Source of the DNA: Chlorobiota bacterium
GTDB taxonomy: Bacteria; Bacteroidota; Bacteroidia; Bacteroidales; B39-G9
Length of the DNA: 5,903 nt
NCBI GenBank assembly: GCA_030632095.1
Contig: DAOVJU010000238.1
Location: 1-5,903, forward strand
Reading direction: 5' to 3'
Shown here: positions 3,794 to 5,903 of the stretch, one piece after another
Position numbering within the stretch: position 1 is the first letter of the stretch
Layout of the letters: each line of letters starts with the position of its first letter
The notes under the pieces: model-generated
Database searches by the model: none
What the model saw: the letters and a program-made list of their open reading frames with translations, nothing else
Told to the model about the DNA's origin: nothing
Made by a program: the position numbers and the translations under genes

Positions 3794-5903
3794 ATGATGA
3801 AAACAAAATTAATACTTCTGGCTATTCTGTTTTCCGTATCAACATTAACTTCACTTTACGGACAAACCCGAACACAGACCATTCGTGGTAAAATTGTAGA
3901 CAAAGACTCTAAAATGCCACTTGTTGGCGCTACTGTAGTATTATTGGAAACCAATCCACCAATAGGTACAATAAGTAATACTGATGGGGAATTTCGCTTA
4001 ACTGATGTTCCTGTTAGAAGACAGGGAATTAAGATAAGTTATGTTGGGTATAATGAAAAGGTTTTAAATAACCTTATGATTGTTTCTGCAAAAGAATTGG
4101 TGCTCAATATTGAACTGGAAGAAAAAATCCTTGAAGTGGACGAGGTAGTAATAAAAGCAATGTCGCGCAAAGATCAGGCCATAAACCAAATGGCTTCAAT
4201 TAGTGCAAGGTCATTTACCATAGAGGAAACTGAACGGTTTGCCGGAAGTCTGGGTGATCCGGCACGGCTGGTAGCAAATTATGCAGGAGTAATGTACGCA
4301 GGAGATTCCAGAAACGATATCGTTATTAGAGGTAATTCCCCCATGGGCCTCCTATGGAGACTTGATGGAGTTGAAATACCCAATCCAAATCATTTTGCTG
4401 CATTAGGCACAACCGGAGGTTCTATTAGTATGGTTAACAATAACCTTTTAACAAATTCAGATTTCTTTACAGGGGCATTTCCTGCCGAGTATAGTAATGC
4501 AACGGCCGGAGTTTTTGATCTTAGGCTCAGGTCAGGCAATAATGAGACCAGGGAATATACAGGCCAAATAGGTTTGAATGGCTTTGAACTTGGTGCAGAA
4601 GGACCATTTTCAAAGAATTTTAAAGGATCGTATTTAATTCATTACCGGTATTCTACTTACGCTTTTATGGATGTACTGGGGATTCAAACAGAAGCAGGAA
4701 GTTCCATACCATTTTACCAGGACCTTTCATTTAAGATCGATTTGCCAGGTATAAAGATAGGCAGGATCACTCTTTTCGGAATTGGTGGTTTAAGCTCAAT
4801 TACTTTAAATGATAGTGAAAAGGACAGCACAGAATTTTCATTCGGACTGGCTGGAACTGATACCGATTTCGGATCAGATATGGGTATTGCCGGACTTTCA
4901 CATCTCTATTATCTGAATGAAAAAACAAGAATTAAAACAAATCTGTCACTACAGGGAACAAGAGTATATACTTTAATTGATTCCATTGATAAAGATGATC
5001 ATGATCATATTTATCCTTTTTACAGATCGCATCATTCAGAAGTAAAATACTCCATCACTTCTCAATTAAAAACTAAGTTCAATGTAAGAAATACTTTAAA
5101 CACCGGAATTATTTTCGACTGGTATAATGTGAATTTCGTAGATAGTATACTGGATTCAGATATCCATAAATTTGAAACATTTACAAGCACGGATGGGAAC
5201 CTGAACCTTTTTCGTGCATATGCCGACTGGCAATATAAGGTATCTGAAAAACTTATATTGTATAATGGATTGAACTTTCAATATGCTCCTTTTAATGGGA
5301 GTATTGCCCTTGAACCCAGGATAGGTTTAAAATGGAAGTTTGCTGAAAGACAATCAACAAGTTTTGGATTTGGTATGCATAGTCAGCTTCAACCACATAC
5401 AGTATACTTTTATCAGTCAGAACTTCCTTCCGGGTCATATCTGAAAAATAATTTAGATCTTGATTTTTCGAGAAGTTTGCATCTTGTAATGGGTTATGAT
5501 AACCTCATTAGAGAGAATTTCAGGCTGAAGGTTGAAACCTATTATCAATATTTATATGGAATTCCTATAACTCATAGCACAGACTTTGATGGAAGTGAAA
5601 TGTTTTCAATGATAAATGCCGGCGATTACTTTGCTGTTCCTTCTGTTGATAGCTTGGTTAATGAAGGCACCGGAAGAAATTATGGCGTGGAATTAACACT
5701 CGAAAAATTCCTGAATAAAGGCTATTATTTTCTGATCACCACATCACTTTTCGATTCAAAATATAAAGCCATGGATGATGTTATGAGAAATTCATCATTT
5801 AATGGAAATCATGTACTGAATATTTTGGGTGGCCGTGAATTTAATATTGGAAAGAACAACTTGTTGACATTAGACCTGAAAACAGTTTGGGCAGGTGGGA
5901 AAA
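3794..5903 (+). CDS. TonB-dependent outer-membrane receptor, 3' end missing
   Basis: The frame is open from ATG 3794 (or the adjacent ATG 3797) to the window edge, giving 703 residues without a stop. In order: signal peptide (about 1-23, cleavage before QTR); a carboxypeptidase-regulatory-like beta-sandwich domain (29-110) with RGKIVD, PLVGATV, NTDGEFRL and ISYVGY; a TonB-box-like DEVVIKA (116-122); a plug domain (about 135-248) with DIVIRGNSP and LDGVEIPNPNHF; then the start of the beta-barrel. The expected role is TonB/ExbBD-driven uptake of a ligand across the outer membrane. Nothing identifies the ligand. The compact plug and arrangement are unlike typical SusC glycan importers, and a SusD partner cannot be checked because the gene runs off the window. 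A His/Asp-rich stretch, DDHDHIYPFYRSHH (401-414), lies in a probable surface loop. No Shine-Dalgarno sequence is present. Confidence 0.9.
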   Translation, partial: MMKTKLILLAILFSVSTLTSLYGQTRTQTIRGKIVDKDSKMPLVGATVVLLETNPPIGTISNTDGEFRLTDVPVRRQGIKISYVGYNEKVLNNLMIVSAKELVLNIELEEKILEVDEVVIKAMSRKDQAINQMASISARSFTIEETERFAGSLGDPARLVANYAGVMYAGDSRNDIVIRGNSPMGLLWRLDGVEIPNPNHFAALGTTGGSISMVNNNLLTNSDFFTGAFPAEYSNATAGVFDLRLRSGNNETREYTGQIGLNGFELGAEGPFSKNFKGSYLIHYRYSTYAFMDVLGIQTEAGSSIPFYQDLSFKIDLPGIKIGRITLFGIGGLSSITLNDSEKDSTEFSFGLAGTDTDFGSDMGIAGLSHLYYLNEKTRIKTNLSLQGTRVYTLIDSIDKDDHDHIYPFYRSHHSEVKYSITSQLKTKFNVRNTLNTGIIFDWYNVNFVDSILDSDIHKFETFTSTDGNLNLFRAYADWQYKVSEKLILYNGLNFQYAPFNGSIALEPRIGLKWKFAERQSTSFGFGMHSQLQPHTVYFYQSELPSGSYLKNNLDLDFSRSLHLVMGYDNLIRENFRLKVETYYQYLYGIPITHSTDFDGSEMFSMINAGDYFAVPSVDSLVNEGTGRNYGVELTLEKFLNKGYYFLITTSLFDSKYKAMDDVMRNSSFNGNHVLNILGGREFNIGKNNLLTLDLKTVWAGGK

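Noticed and set aside
3794..5903. Assignment of the receptor as a SusC glycan importer
   Set aside because: The regulatory and plug domains fit a general TonB-dependent receptor. No SusD gene or SusC-specific feature is visible, so the substrate class was left open.

Overview
The window looks like an AT-rich chromosomal segment from a member of the Bacteroidota. The evidence is the typical Bacteroidota TonB-dependent receptor with an N-terminal carboxypeptidase-regulatory-like domain, near-perfect TAnnTTTG promoter elements upstream of two genes, the lack of purine-rich Shine-Dalgarno sequences before every start, and exported proteins beginning M(M)K with signal peptides ending just before Q. 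Genus cannot be read from the sequence. No tRNA, rRNA, CRISPR array, insertion sequence or attachment site was seen.

Layout from left to right: (a) 1-251 holds a possible fragment of a neighbouring gene at the very edge, then a non-coding leader with repeated ATCAATT motifs. (b) 252-956 (+) encodes a secreted homologue of LipL32, the major surface lipoprotein of pathogenic Leptospira, closed by a strong intrinsic terminator at 994-1033. (c) 1034-1302 is non-coding and carries a second, orphan terminator-like hairpin at 1112-1141. (d) 1348-1584 (+) encodes a 78-residue cysteine-rich lipoprotein, with a promoter element at 1303-1310. (e) 1585-3474 (-) encodes a membrane-anchored SpoIIE-type (PP2C) phosphatase with a periplasmic YfiR-like domain. 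It converges on the lipoprotein gene with no base between the two stop codons, and a 12-bp hairpin spans the junction. (f) 3475-3793 is the divergent control region. (g) 3794 to the right edge (+) is a TonB-dependent receptor whose 3' end lies outside the window.

All four proteins are envelope proteins. The phosphatase appears built to carry a signal from the periplasm, through a long heptad-repeat coiled coil and one membrane helix, to a cytoplasmic phosphatase domain that in this family usually acts on a STAS-type anti-anti-sigma factor. No partner kinase or STAS protein is present here. The receptor would import an unidentified ligand across the outer membrane using TonB energy. The LipL32-like gene has its own terminator and so is probably a single-gene transcript. 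Nothing in the sequence proves that the four genes work together. The most notable items are the LipL32-like protein with all five calcium ligands kept but no lipidation site, the YfiR-phosphatase fusion, and the shared hairpin at the zero-gap convergent junction.
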